DNA of 64,000 nt from Phenylobacterium sp. NIBR 498073 (lineage in GTDB: Bacteria; Pseudomonadota; Alphaproteobacteria; Caulobacterales; Caulobacteraceae): the NCBI RefSeq assembly GCF_027286305.1, contig NZ_CP114599.1, positions 3,319,001-3,383,000 of the forward strand, written 5' to 3'. Position 1 is the first letter of the stretch, and every line of letters starts with the position of its first letter. Both the position numbers and the translations under genes were made by a program. The notes beneath the pieces were generated by a model that worked only from the letters and a program-made list of their open reading frames with translations, did no database searches and was not told the DNA's origin. Shown here in pieces: positions 25,301 through 32,680 of this stretch.

Positions 25301-27057
25301 CCGTCCCAGAAGTTGACGGCCATGCCGCCGGTGTTGACCAGATTGACCTGGCCCGGGATCACCGTCTGCAACGAGACCGTCGAGCCGGCCGGCGTCGTGC
25401 CGATGGTCAGCCCCTGGTTGTCCAGCGTCCCGCCATAGGAGGCGATCCGGTAGAGGCCAGGATCGAACAGGCCGCCGGCGGTGAGCGAGACATTGACCAC
25501 CCCGTCCAGCCGCAGGTCGCCGCCGACCTTGATCAGGTCGTTCATTGGCCCGCCGACGACGTTCGATTCCCCGAATTCGATCTGGAGCGTCGAGGCCGGA
25601 TCGAGCAGCAGGTCGCCGGCGATGGTCAGGGTCCCCGGGCTGTCGCCCGGTGCGATCGTGCCGCCGGTGACCGTCACGTCGCCGCCGATGGCGCCCGAGC
25701 CGCCCAGGGCCGCCCCAGCCGCAATGACGAGGTTCCCGCCCAGCTTGCCGCCGACGTTGAGCTTGCCGCCGATCAGGTTGGTCGTCCCCGTGAACGCCGA
25801 GTTGTCGCCGGTCAGGCGCGTCGTGCCAGCCGCGACCTTGATGGCCCCGCCGCCGGTGATCACGGAGTCGAACTCGTAATCGAGGTCGGTGTGGTTGAAA
25901 TTGAGCCGGCCGGCCGCGCCGAGCGTTACGCTCGCGGTGTCGAGCACGCCGGCCGCCGCCGCAGCGGCGCCCTCGCCCCCGCCGATGTTGATGACGCCGA
26001 CGGCCGTCGCCGAGCCCGCGTTGAACGCGCCCGGCGCCTCCAGCACGCCGCCGTTGGCCAGGGTGACGACGCCCTGGCCCGGGCTCGCGCCGAGCGTCAC
26101 CGCGCCGGTCGCAACCAGCCGTGACCCGACGTCCGAGACCAGCAGCGTGGCCGAGCCGTTGTTGATCCGCGGGCCTACGCTGAGTGCGCCGGTGGTCACC
26201 TCACCGCCGTCCCGGACGTTCACCTCGCCGCGATAGAGAGTCAGCGTACCCAGGCCCAGCGTGGAGCCGGCGCCAGTGACTGTCAGCCGCGGCGCCGTCG
26301 CCTGGGCGGCGACTTGCGCCCCGACGAAGAGGCCCTGTCCGACGGTGGCCCCGCCGCGGTCTGAAATCGTCCAGGTCCCGTTCGACGTTCCGTTGATGGC
26401 GCCGAAGCTGGCGCCTTGGTCGAAAATCAGCTTCGAACCGACGCCGCTGACCGTCAGGTCGAGCACGTTGTTAGGGGCCAGGCCGAGTCCGGTGTTTACG
26501 GCATGGACGACCCCGCCATTGCGAATCCGGATCGTGGCCGCGCCGCCATTAGCCGCTTCGAGCGCATTGGCGGTCAGCTGGCTGCCGACGCCGTCGACAA
26601 TCAGCGTGCCCCCCGAGCTCACGAAGGCTGTGCCGCTGGCGGTGACCTTGGCGCCGCCTTCCAGCCGCACCTGCCCGCCCATCACGCTGAATAGCGCGCT
26701 GCTGCTGGACCCGGCCAGCGGGAGAACCCCAGCGCCGTTGACGACGAAATTCCCGCCCGAGCCGATGAAGGTCAGACCGATGACCGTGAAGCCGGCCGGA
26801 TCGACGAGGATGTTCTTGTTCGGAAGCGTGACCGGCGCGGCGACCGCAAACCCAGCGGTCAGGGTGATCGTGGACTGCGCGTCCGGACTGGCGGCCGCGG
26901 CGGCCAGGGCGTCCCTGAACTGCTGCTCCGTCCCGGCGGTAAAGCTGGCGGCCTGGGCCGCATGAGGGGCGAGCGCGGCGACGCCCAGCGTCAGAACCGA
27001 AGCCGTAGCCCAAAGCCCGCGCCGGCGACGGGGCGGGAAACTGCACGAACGCGACAT
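22315..27057 (-). CDS. large autotransporter (type Va) with beta-helix passenger
   Basis: The product is about 1580 residues. An extended signal peptide (residues 1-31, RRRRGLWATASVLTLGVAALAP) precedes a glycine/serine/threonine-rich passenger with many autotransporter repeats of the type GxTLILNGANTY or GGTLILTGDNSYAGGT. A proline run (TTTPPPPPPEF) lies at about residue 885. The last 280 residues form a 12-strand autotransporter barrel that ends GFRVRF with a terminal phenylalanine. Two long passenger modules that begin FWDGDG, near residues 581 and 892, are repeats of each other. The passenger is exposed on or released from the cell surface; adhesion is the usual role. A GTG three codons upstream is a weaker start. 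Confidence 0.92.
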   Translation of the reverse strand: MSRSCSFPPRRRRGLWATASVLTLGVAALAPHAAQAASFTAGTEQQFRDALAAAAASPDAQSTITLTAGFAVAAPVTLPNKNILVDPAGFTVIGLTFIGSGGNFVVNGAGVLPLAGSSSSALFSVMGGQVRLEGGAKVTASGTAFVSSGGTLIVDGVGSQLTANALEAANGGAATIRIRNGGVVHAVNTGLGLAPNNVLDLTVSGVGSKLIFDQGASFGAINGTSNGTWTISDRGGATVGQGLFVGAQVAAQATAPRLTVTGAGSTLGLGTLTLYRGEVNVRDGGEVTTGALSVGPRINNGSATLLVSDVGSRLVATGAVTLGASPGQGVVTLANGGVLEAPGAFNAGSATAVGVINIGGGEGAAAAAAGVLDTASVTLGAAGRLNFNHTDLDYEFDSVITGGGAIKVAAGTTRLTGDNSAFTGTTNLIGGKLNVGGKLGGNLVIAAGAALGGSGAIGGDVTVTGGTIAPGDSPGTLTIAGDLLLDPASTLQIEFGESNVVGGPMNDLIKVGGDLRLDGVVNVSLTAGGLFDPGLYRIASYGGTLDNQGLTIGTTPAGSTVSLQTVIPGQVNLVNTGGMAVNFWDGDGAGSSGNGRVDGGSGSWTTAGVNWTTGTGAVNNTYTASDLLIFAGVPGTVNVGSVTTGGGLQFAEDGYRLTGGTITLSGAGRTIRVGDGTADGKNYVAIIDTPLVGASGGVTKTDLGTLILNGANTYGFLTNVNAGTLLINGSVAGGGSALVVGVNGTIGGTGTSRGGVISGTLAPGGLNAAGTLTFNGPLTLNASATLRYQLGQAGTAGGTLNDLAVVNGALTLNGTLHVTQSAGGSFLQGVYRLFDYTGILTDNVLDVGTLPAGFTGVVQTSIANQVNLIASGAPPSSGGGTTTPPPPPPEFTFWDGDGGAAGDGAISGGDGTWRAGAGNWTTASGAQNGAFSNPRFAIFAGTGGTVTVDGSEGAIDVTGVQFAANGYRLIGDALTLGAGDNVVRVGDGTSEGAQFVAVIAAELTGRGRLDKADGGTLILTGDNSYAGGTRISGGALQIGDGGASGSIRGDVANDGTLVFRRSDDVAFAGVVSGAGTLAQQGAGTLSLTGDSSAFAGASEVRAGTLAIDGKLGGMTSVHFGGRLIGAGQLGGLVNQAGGVVAPGRGGVGVLTLTGGYVGAGGVLEMDATLAGDGAPADLLVVGGAASGVTPIKINRLAGGTGALTADGILLVQVDGASAAGAFALADGDYRRGAENVLVAGAYGYVLRRDTEGGDWRLRSNLEPSDLSGAEAPLYQPGVPIYEAYPQALQLLNGLGAMRERTGARQWSGEAGVGVWGRLDGGRTRLKPDESTTAANLKADRWKLQFGVEPLAAETGAGGVIIAGLTGYLGGAKTKVGSPYGGGDIDTKGYGLGANLTWMAAGGGYLDAQLQASWFDSDLSSSQLGTRADGVSGEGLAAALEAGHGFAVGGLRLTPQAQVSYAKVDFDSFTDGFGAVVANDTSESLIARAGLGVDYALASGGGLYAVVDVSHEFLDGTAVDVSGAPVVSRLARTWAGLAAGGTYAWGGGRYTLYGEVSGDTSLSTFGDSYDFAGTAGFRVRF

Positions 27058-27179
27058 GACTTGCACCCACTTTCGGCCGGCCTGGGGGGACTGGCGGGCC
27101 TACGCACGCCTCCACCGGGAGCGCGGCGCGGGGGAACTGTCGGTGCGGAAACGTGAACTAACGCATAATATGGGGTCGC

Positions 27180-27193
27180 AATAGTTGACTATT
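27180..27193. promoter_or_regulatory. short inverted repeat between autotransporter and TetR genes
   Basis: AATAG-TTGA-CTATT is a perfect 5-base inverted repeat in the A+T-rich part of the 217-base divergent promoter region. It could be the operator for the adjacent TetR protein and would then control both genes. It is short, so the call is weak. Confidence 0.35.
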
Positions 27194-27274
27194 TTAAGTG
27201 GCATTCCGAGTGACAATTGCACGCACCAACCAGCGCGTTGACTCGCGGGCCGCGGCGGCCCCATCTCCAGGACG

Positions 27275-27859
27275 ATGGCCAAGTCGGATAGAGCGCCGCG
27301 CCGCTGGTCGGACGCCACCCACGCCAGCCTCATCGCGGCGGGGCTGGAGGCGTTCGGCGAGCAAGGCTTCGAGGCCCTGAGCGAGGACGCCATCGCCCGT
27401 CGCGCGGACCTGACGCGCGGGGCGATCCAGTACCAGTTCGGCGGCAAGCGCGGCCTGTTCGCGGCGGTCTTCCGGCATGTCCTGACGCAGACCGCCCGCG
27501 ATCTCTATGACCGGACCATGGAACGCGCGCACTCGGTCGCCGAGCTGGGCGAGGGCGTCGGGGTGTTCATGGACCTGGCGCTGGATCCGCAGCGCCGGCG
27601 GCTGCTGTTCGTCGAGGCGCCGACCGTGCTCGGCTGGGACGACTGGCGCGCGGGTCTGCGCGGCGCCTTCGAGCCGCTGCTGCACCACGCGCTCGGCCAT
27701 TGGGTGTCCGAGGGGCTGCTGCGCGAAGAGGAAGTCCCCGGTTACGCCGAGGTGCTGCTGGGGGCCGGCGTGCAGGCGGCCCTGGCCCAGAGCGCCGGCG
27801 ATCCGGCCCCACGCAAGGCCCTGGAGGCGATGATCGCCCGCCTGGCCGCCCGCCCCTGA
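27275..27859 (+). CDS. TetR family transcriptional regulator
   Basis: The 194-residue protein has an N-terminal TetR helix-turn-helix at about residues 12-60 (EQGFEALSEDAIARRADLTRGAIQYQFGGKRGLF cut by turns), with the recognition helix LTRGAIQYQF. A C-terminal domain of the TetR_C group (RLLFVEAPTVLGWDDWR) follows. That phrase is typical of the AcrR-like subgroup. It is divergent from the autotransporter and may control it. The next gene lies 65 bases downstream beyond a 29-base palindrome, which may be another of its targets or belong to an unrelated regulator. Confidence 0.87.
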   Translation: MAKSDRAPRRWSDATHASLIAAGLEAFGEQGFEALSEDAIARRADLTRGAIQYQFGGKRGLFAAVFRHVLTQTARDLYDRTMERAHSVAELGEGVGVFMDLALDPQRRRLLFVEAPTVLGWDDWRAGLRGAFEPLLHHALGHWVSEGLLREEEVPGYAEVLLGAGVQAALAQSAGDPAPRKALEAMIARLAARP

Positions 27860-27880
27860 GCGGCGCGGTTGCACGTCGCC

Positions 27881-27909
27881 GTCATTTCATGCACGATGCA
27901 TGAAATGAC
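27881..27909. promoter_or_regulatory. perfect 29-base palindrome before a membrane protein/phosphatase gene pair
   Basis: GTCATTTCATGCA-CGA-TGCATGAAATGAC has perfect 13-base arms and a 3-base centre. The ribosome site AGGAGG starts on the very next base and the ATG of the membrane protein is at 27925. Arm length and symmetry fit a dimeric repressor operator. If transcribed it would also form a hairpin next to the ribosome site, so translation control is possible. Confidence 0.75.
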
Positions 27910-27924
27910 AGGAGGAAGCCGCGC

Positions 27925-28311
27925 ATGTCCCGTTTCGCCGTCATTGCGGCCGCCCTGCTCGGCGTGCTGTTCCCGCTGCTGGAGACGTTGCGGCGCGGGT
28001 TCTCAGCCTGGCTGACTACGCCGGTCACCCTGCTGGAGGACTATGTCGCCGGCGCCCTGCTGCTGTGGGCGGCGGTGTTCCTCGCCCAGCGCCGGCCGAG
28101 CGGCTGGGTGGTGATGCTGGTCGCCGCCGCTTACGCCACAGGCATGATGTCCTCGAGCTTCTGGAAGCAGCTCGAGGCTCAGCTGACCGGCGAAACCTGG
28201 GAGGACAACCAGGGCGTCGTCGTGGCCTTCAAGCTGTTCCTGTGGGGCGTGCCGCTGATCCTGACCCTCCTTTCGGCAAGGGCGGTGCTGCGGGAGCGGG
28301 CGGCCCGATGA
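27925..28311 (+). CDS. small four-segment membrane protein
   Basis: The 128-residue protein has four hydrophobic stretches: residues 3-20 (RFAVIAAALLGVLFPLLE), about 35-53, 60-76 and 100-118. A soluble loop (SSFWKQLEAQLTGETWEDNQG) lies between the third and fourth. It should sit in the inner membrane. The family is not known to me. A strong AGGAGG site and a perfect 29-base palindrome stand immediately upstream, so expression is probably tightly controlled. Its stop overlaps the start of the histidine phosphatase gene (ATGA), so the two are translationally coupled and probably work together. Confidence 0.75.
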   Translation: MSRFAVIAAALLGVLFPLLETLRRGFSAWLTTPVTLLEDYVAGALLLWAAVFLAQRRPSGWVVMLVAAAYATGMMSSSFWKQLEAQLTGETWEDNQGVVVAFKLFLWGVPLILTLLSARAVLRERAAR

Positions 28312-28946
28312 GCAAGGACATCTATCTGGTCGTCCACGGTGAGGCGCAGCACCATGTCGAGGGCCTGGTCGGCGGCTGGTACGACAGCGACCTGACCGAA
28401 CAGGGCCATCGCCAGGCTCAGGCCATCGCCGGCCGGCTGGCCGAGCGGCTGGCCGGCGCGCCGTCGGTGGAGGTCTATGCGTCGGACCTGCGCCGCACCG
28501 CCCAGACCGCCGCGCCCATCGCCCAGGCCCTGGGCGTCGAGGCGGTGCATTGGCCCGACCTGCGCGAGCGCAGTTACGGCGAGGCCGGCGGTAAGCCGGA
28601 CGCCTGGCTGGAGGCGCGCACGGTCGCCGCGCCGAAGGACGGAAACCGGCTCGACCACCGTGACGGCCTGGTCGAGGCCGAGACCAAGCGGCAGTTCGCG
28701 ACCCGAATCTACCGCGCCATGGACGCGATCGCCGCCAGCCCCTGCCCGGTCCAGGTCGTCGTCACCCATGGCTATGCGGTGACCTTCGCCATCGCCGCCT
28801 GGATCAGGATGCCGCTGGAGTCGGTCGGCTGGGTGAACTTCCGGTCGAGCTCCGGCGCGATCAGCCACCTGCGCGAGGACGACCGCTGGTTCAACCGCTA
28901 CCTGATGAGCCTCAGCGACACCGACCACCTGGCCGGCGTCGGCTAG
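28308..28946 (+). CDS. histidine phosphatase (phosphoglycerate-mutase-like) family protein with altered RHG motif
   Basis: The 212-residue protein has the histidine phosphatase fold. Seen are the phospho-acceptor His (H10) in LVVHGEA, the second arginine in ASDLRRTAQTAAP, the general acid glutamate in LRERSYGEAGG and the second histidine in VVVTHGYAVTF. The first motif is V-H-G-E where the family has R-H-G-E, so one phosphate-binding arginine is missing. It may be a slow or specialised phosphatase, or have a non-catalytic role. It overlaps the membrane protein gene before it (ATGA), and its stop shares a CTAG with the convergent TetR gene. Confidence 0.85.
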   Translation: MSKDIYLVVHGEAQHHVEGLVGGWYDSDLTEQGHRQAQAIAGRLAERLAGAPSVEVYASDLRRTAQTAAPIAQALGVEAVHWPDLRERSYGEAGGKPDAWLEARTVAAPKDGNRLDHRDGLVEAETKRQFATRIYRAMDAIAASPCPVQVVVTHGYAVTFAIAAWIRMPLESVGWVNFRSSSGAISHLREDDRWFNRYLMSLSDTDHLAGVG

Positions 28947-29527
28947 CCCGCGTCGCGCGGCGGCTCCTGGGCGAGCGCGGCCTGGCGGGCGATGGCCAAG
29001 ATCTCGTCGCCGCGCGCGCCCGGACCGAAGACCCGCGCCAGCAACAGGCCGCCGAGCATCGTGCTCCACGCCGCCACCGCCGCATCGGTCTTGCCGCCCG
29101 GTTCGCCCATCGACCGGGCGGTGCGCTCGAAGACGCCCTCCAGCCGCTCGGCCATCAGGGCGCGGACCTGCGGATCGTCGCAGCGCGCCACGTCGGCGGC
29201 CAGCGAGGCGATCGGGCAGCCCTGCCCGATCCCGTCACGGTGCGCCCGGCTCAGATAGCGCGCGACCAGGCTGCGGAAGCCTCCGCCGGCCCGCTGCTGG
29301 ACGGCTCGCTGGCTGGCGAAGGCGCCGTCCAGCGCGCGCCCGAGCGCGGCCAGCGTCAGCGCCGAACGCGACCGGAAGTGGCCGTAGAAGCCGCCGCGAG
29401 TCAGGCTGGCCTGCTGCATCAAAGCGTCGATGCTGAGATTGTCCAGGCCGCCGGCCCGGATCCGCGCGGCGGCCGCATCGAGGATGCGCTCGCGGCTCTC
29501 GGCTTTCTCGGCTTGCGAATGTCCCAT
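28943..29527 (-). CDS. TetR family transcriptional regulator
   Basis: The 194-residue protein has a TetR DNA-binding domain at residues 8-55 (SRERILDAAAARIRAGGL, then QQASLTRGGFYGHF). Its C-terminal domain has GQGCPIASLAADVARCDDPQVR, of the TetR_C type found in regulators that respond to electrophiles or acyl compounds. It is divergent from a thioesterase plus TonB-receptor unit, and a 26-base palindrome lies between, 42 bases before the thioesterase start. It is likely to repress that unit and perhaps itself. Its last four bases (CTAG) overlap the stop codon of the phosphatase gene. Confidence 0.88.
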   Translation of the reverse strand: MGHSQAEKAESRERILDAAAARIRAGGLDNLSIDALMQQASLTRGGFYGHFRSRSALTLAALGRALDGAFASQRAVQQRAGGGFRSLVARYLSRAHRDGIGQGCPIASLAADVARCDDPQVRALMAERLEGVFERTARSMGEPGGKTDAAVAAWSTMLGGLLLARVFGPGARGDEILAIARQAALAQEPPRDAG

Positions 29528-29610
29528 CGGCTCCGGACCTCACGGCTGACCGTCGCCAGAGGTAGCACAAACTATGTTGAAGCAACAGCCGGGCATGATT
29601 TTGCTTAGGA

Positions 29611-29636
29611 ATCTGAATGATTGACTTCATCCAGAT
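29611..29636. promoter_or_regulatory. 26-base imperfect palindrome, probable TetR operator
   Basis: ATCTGAATGA-TTGACT-TCATCCAGAT has 10-base arms with one mismatch and a 6-base centre that contains TTGAC, a possible -35 element. It lies in the 150-base divergent region between the TetR gene and the thioesterase gene. Confidence 0.6.
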
Positions 29637-29677
29637 ACATGTTGACCATCATGCAGATTACCGACTGGAAGATTTCG

Positions 29678-30505
29678 ATGACCACCGCCACCATTTTGGC
29701 CGAAGCCGCCGCCCACCCGTTCGACCATGCCCTGGCCCTGCAGCCCGTCGGCGAGGGCGTCTATGAAGGGGTTCCGAGCCCGCGCTACTGGAACATGGCC
29801 GGTCCGTTCGGCGGGATCACGGCGGCGACCCTGCTGAAGGGCGTGCTCGACCACCCGGCCCTGCGCGGCCGGCCGCTGGCCCAGACCGTCAACTTCTGCG
29901 CCGCCATCACCCCCGACCCGTTCGTCCTGAAGGTGGTCCTGGAGCGCGACGGCAAGTCGACACAGCATTGGAGCGTGCGCCTGGAGCAGGCCGGCCAGAT
30001 GGCGGCCAACGCCACCCTGGTCACCGGCCCCGAACGCGAAACCTGGGCGCACCAGCCGGCGCAGCCGCCGGACGTCGGCGAGGCGTCCAGCGTGCCGGTG
30101 TTCGACACCGCGGCGGCGACCGCCTGGTTCGCCCAATACGAGATGCGCTTCGAGCATGGCGCCTTCGGTCAGGACCAGCCCTCGCATACCGGCCTCACCC
30201 GCGCCTGGCTGCGCGACCGCCAGCCCCGGACGCTGGACTACCTGGCGCTGGCCTCGATGGCCGACGCCTTCGCGCCGCGGGTGTTCCTGATGCGCGGCGT
30301 GCGCGCGCCGGCCGCGACGGTGAGCCTGTCGACCTACTTCCTGGCCGCGCCGGATGAACTGGCGGCGCAGGGCGTGCGCCCGATCTTGGGAGAGGCGCAG
30401 CCGCGCGCGGCGCGGCACGGTTTCCACGACCAGAGCGTCGAACTTTGGTCCGACGCCAAGTCGCTGCTTGCGGTCTCGCACCAGTTGGTGTGGTTCAAAG
30501 ACTAG
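29678..30505 (+). CDS. TesB-like acyl-CoA thioesterase (double hot-dog)
   Basis: The 275-residue protein fits the TesB-like thioesterase group: an N-terminal hot-dog with YWNMAGPFGGITAATLLKGV and NFCAAITPDPFVLKVVLERDGKS cut by turns, and a C-terminal hot-dog with LDYLALASMADAFAPRVFL and ATVSLSTYFL. It would release CoA from an acyl-CoA in the cytosol. I start at ATG 29678 (MTTATILAEAAA), with GGAAGA just upstream. ATG 29639 and 29651 are in frame but fall on the operator side. The TonB receptor gene follows after 30 bases, so the two are probably one transcript. The link hints at degradation of an imported lipid-like compound. Confidence 0.82.
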   Translation: MTTATILAEAAAHPFDHALALQPVGEGVYEGVPSPRYWNMAGPFGGITAATLLKGVLDHPALRGRPLAQTVNFCAAITPDPFVLKVVLERDGKSTQHWSVRLEQAGQMAANATLVTGPERETWAHQPAQPPDVGEASSVPVFDTAAATAWFAQYEMRFEHGAFGQDQPSHTGLTRAWLRDRQPRTLDYLALASMADAFAPRVFLMRGVRAPAATVSLSTYFLAAPDELAAQGVRPILGEAQPRAARHGFHDQSVELWSDAKSLLAVSHQLVWFKD

Positions 30506-30535
30506 AAGAACGAAAAAGTACAAGACGGGGGACTA

Positions 30536-32680
30536 ATGGGGGGAATTCGACGCGGGCGCGCCCAAATGGGCGCCGCCTCGCTGGCGCTGGGCTGGCTGCT
30601 AGCCGGCCAGGCCGCCGCGCAACCGGCCAAGGCCGAGGACGGAACGGCGACATTTCCGGCCGCCTTCTTCGCCCAGTACAACCCGGTGACCGCCGCCGAC
30701 ATGGTCGCCCGCACGCCCGGCTTCGAGCTGCGCGACGGCGATGACCGCCGCGGCTTCGGCGGCTCGGCCGGCAACCTGCTGATCAACGGGGAGCGCCCGA
30801 GCTCCAAGACCGCCGCCTCGGAGATCCTCAAGCGGATCCCGGCCAGCGACGTCGTGCGGGTCGAGGTGATGTCGGCGACCAACGCCTCGGCGGACGTCAG
30901 CGGCCAGACCCAGGTGGTCAACCTGGTCATCAATCAATCGGCGGCGCGCAAGCCCTCGACCACCTTCGTCGTGGGCCTGCGCCAGATCCAGTTCTCCGAG
31001 CGGATCGGCTGGACGCTGCAGGCCTCGCGCTCGATGGCCCTGTCGTCCACCGCGGACCTGTCGCTGGACGTCCAGGCGCCCAACACGCTCGGTCGCGGGG
31101 AGATCCGCGACCTGCTCTATAACGGGGCCGGCGACCTGACCGGCGCCCGGTACCAGATCGGCCAATCGACCAATGTCAGCCTGCAGGGCTCGGCCCACCT
31201 GCGCTGGCGCCCCAACGGAGAGGACGTGATCAACCTCAACGTCCAGTACGTGCCGACCTGGAACGGGACCGACACCGTCCAGTACGAGGCCCTGGCCACC
31301 ACCGCCCTGCGCAGCAGCCTAGTCGGGCGCACGGAGTACGACGACAACTACACCGCCGAGATCGGCGGAGACTGGGAACACCGTTTCTCGCCGGCGCTGT
31401 CGGTCAAGCTGATCGGGCTGGTGTCGCAGTCGAGCGTCGTCCAGCAGGACGTCTACGACATCTTCACCGCCCCGGCGGCCAACCTGCTCCGCACCCAGGA
31501 CCGCACGACCAGCGGCGGCGAGCGCATCGCCCGCGGCGTGGTGAAATGGAACGCGTTCTCCAGCCACGCCCTGGAGTTCGGGGGCGAAGGCGCCTTCAAC
31601 TTCCGCGACACGACGCTCGACATCGTCAATCAGCCGCGCGGCGGACCGCCGATCCGCGTCCCCCTGCCCGTGGCCGACGCCCGGGTCGAGGAGGTGCGCG
31701 GCGAGCTGTTCGTCACCGACATGTGGTCGGCGTCGCCCAAGCTGACGATCGAGGGCGGCGTCAATGTCGAGTTCTCACGCATTTCCCAGACCGGCGACCA
31801 GGAGCAGGAGCGCGAGTTCAACTTCGTCAAGCCTCGCCTGAACGCGACCTATGTGGTCAATCCCGATCACACCTTGCGCTTCAGCCTGGTGCGCGACGTC
31901 GCCCAGCTCGACTTCGCCGAATTCAGCAGCACCATCGACTTCGTGAATTCCTCGACCATCCAGGGCAATCCGAACCTGGTGCCGGAAACGGCCTGGAAGT
32001 CGCGCATCGAGTGGGAGGGCCGCTTCGGCCAGCGCACCGCCGTCACCCTGGCGGCCTTCGCCGACGCGGTGCAGGACGTCCACGACCTGGTCGAAATCGG
32101 CGGCTTCGACGCCTACGGCAACATCGGCGACGGCACGCGGATCGGGGCCGAGGTCCGCGGGACCGTCCCGCTCGACAAGGCCGGCCTGCGCAACGCCGAG
32201 CTGCGCTTCAACGGCCTCTACCAGCAGACCCGCGTCACCGACCCGATTACGGGCCAGGAGCGTTCGTTCTCCGTGCCGCTGGAGCGCCAGGGCACGACGT
32301 CCGGCGCGCCGGTGCTGAACGCAGGCAACAAGGACTGGGCCTATGTGGTCAATTTCCGCCAGAACCTGCCGGCGATCTCCTCGGCCTGGGGCGTGACGGC
32401 CGTGCAGTGGGCCGAGCGCGACGAGTACCGGCTGGCCGAGACCATCAGCTATGTGCGGCCCGAACCGCGCATCGATCTGTTCGTCGAGACGACCCTGATC
32501 AAGCCAGTGACCGTGAAGCTCTACATCAACAACATCCTCACCTCCTCCGAGGAGCGGACGCGGACCTACTTCCGCGGCTCGCGGGCCGGCGGTCAGATCG
32601 ACCGGATCGAGGAGCGGCTGTCCGATGGGGGCCCGGAAGGCTCGCGGGTCGTCGGCGTCCTGGTGTCGGGCCGCTTCTAG
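30536..32680 (+). CDS. TonB-dependent receptor plug-domain protein
   Basis: The 714-residue protein has a signal peptide (GAASLALGWLLAGQAAAQ) and a plug domain with the phrase LLINGERPSSKTAASEILKRI followed by VVRVEVM. That places it with the TonB receptors whose plug reads 'vLInGkrps'. A beta barrel with many alternating aromatic strands then runs to the terminal phenylalanine (VLVSGRF). No clear TonB box is visible between the signal peptide and the plug. It probably forms an operon with the thioesterase under the divergent TetR. The substrate is unknown. Its stop shares CTAG with the convergent glutathione S-transferase gene. Confidence 0.85.
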   Translation: MGGIRRGRAQMGAASLALGWLLAGQAAAQPAKAEDGTATFPAAFFAQYNPVTAADMVARTPGFELRDGDDRRGFGGSAGNLLINGERPSSKTAASEILKRIPASDVVRVEVMSATNASADVSGQTQVVNLVINQSAARKPSTTFVVGLRQIQFSERIGWTLQASRSMALSSTADLSLDVQAPNTLGRGEIRDLLYNGAGDLTGARYQIGQSTNVSLQGSAHLRWRPNGEDVINLNVQYVPTWNGTDTVQYEALATTALRSSLVGRTEYDDNYTAEIGGDWEHRFSPALSVKLIGLVSQSSVVQQDVYDIFTAPAANLLRTQDRTTSGGERIARGVVKWNAFSSHALEFGGEGAFNFRDTTLDIVNQPRGGPPIRVPLPVADARVEEVRGELFVTDMWSASPKLTIEGGVNVEFSRISQTGDQEQEREFNFVKPRLNATYVVNPDHTLRFSLVRDVAQLDFAEFSSTIDFVNSSTIQGNPNLVPETAWKSRIEWEGRFGQRTAVTLAAFADAVQDVHDLVEIGGFDAYGNIGDGTRIGAEVRGTVPLDKAGLRNAELRFNGLYQQTRVTDPITGQERSFSVPLERQGTTSGAPVLNAGNKDWAYVVNFRQNLPAISSAWGVTAVQWAERDEYRLAETISYVRPEPRIDLFVETTLIKPVTVKLYINNILTSSEERTRTYFRGSRAGGQIDRIEERLSDGGPEGSRVVGVLVSGRF

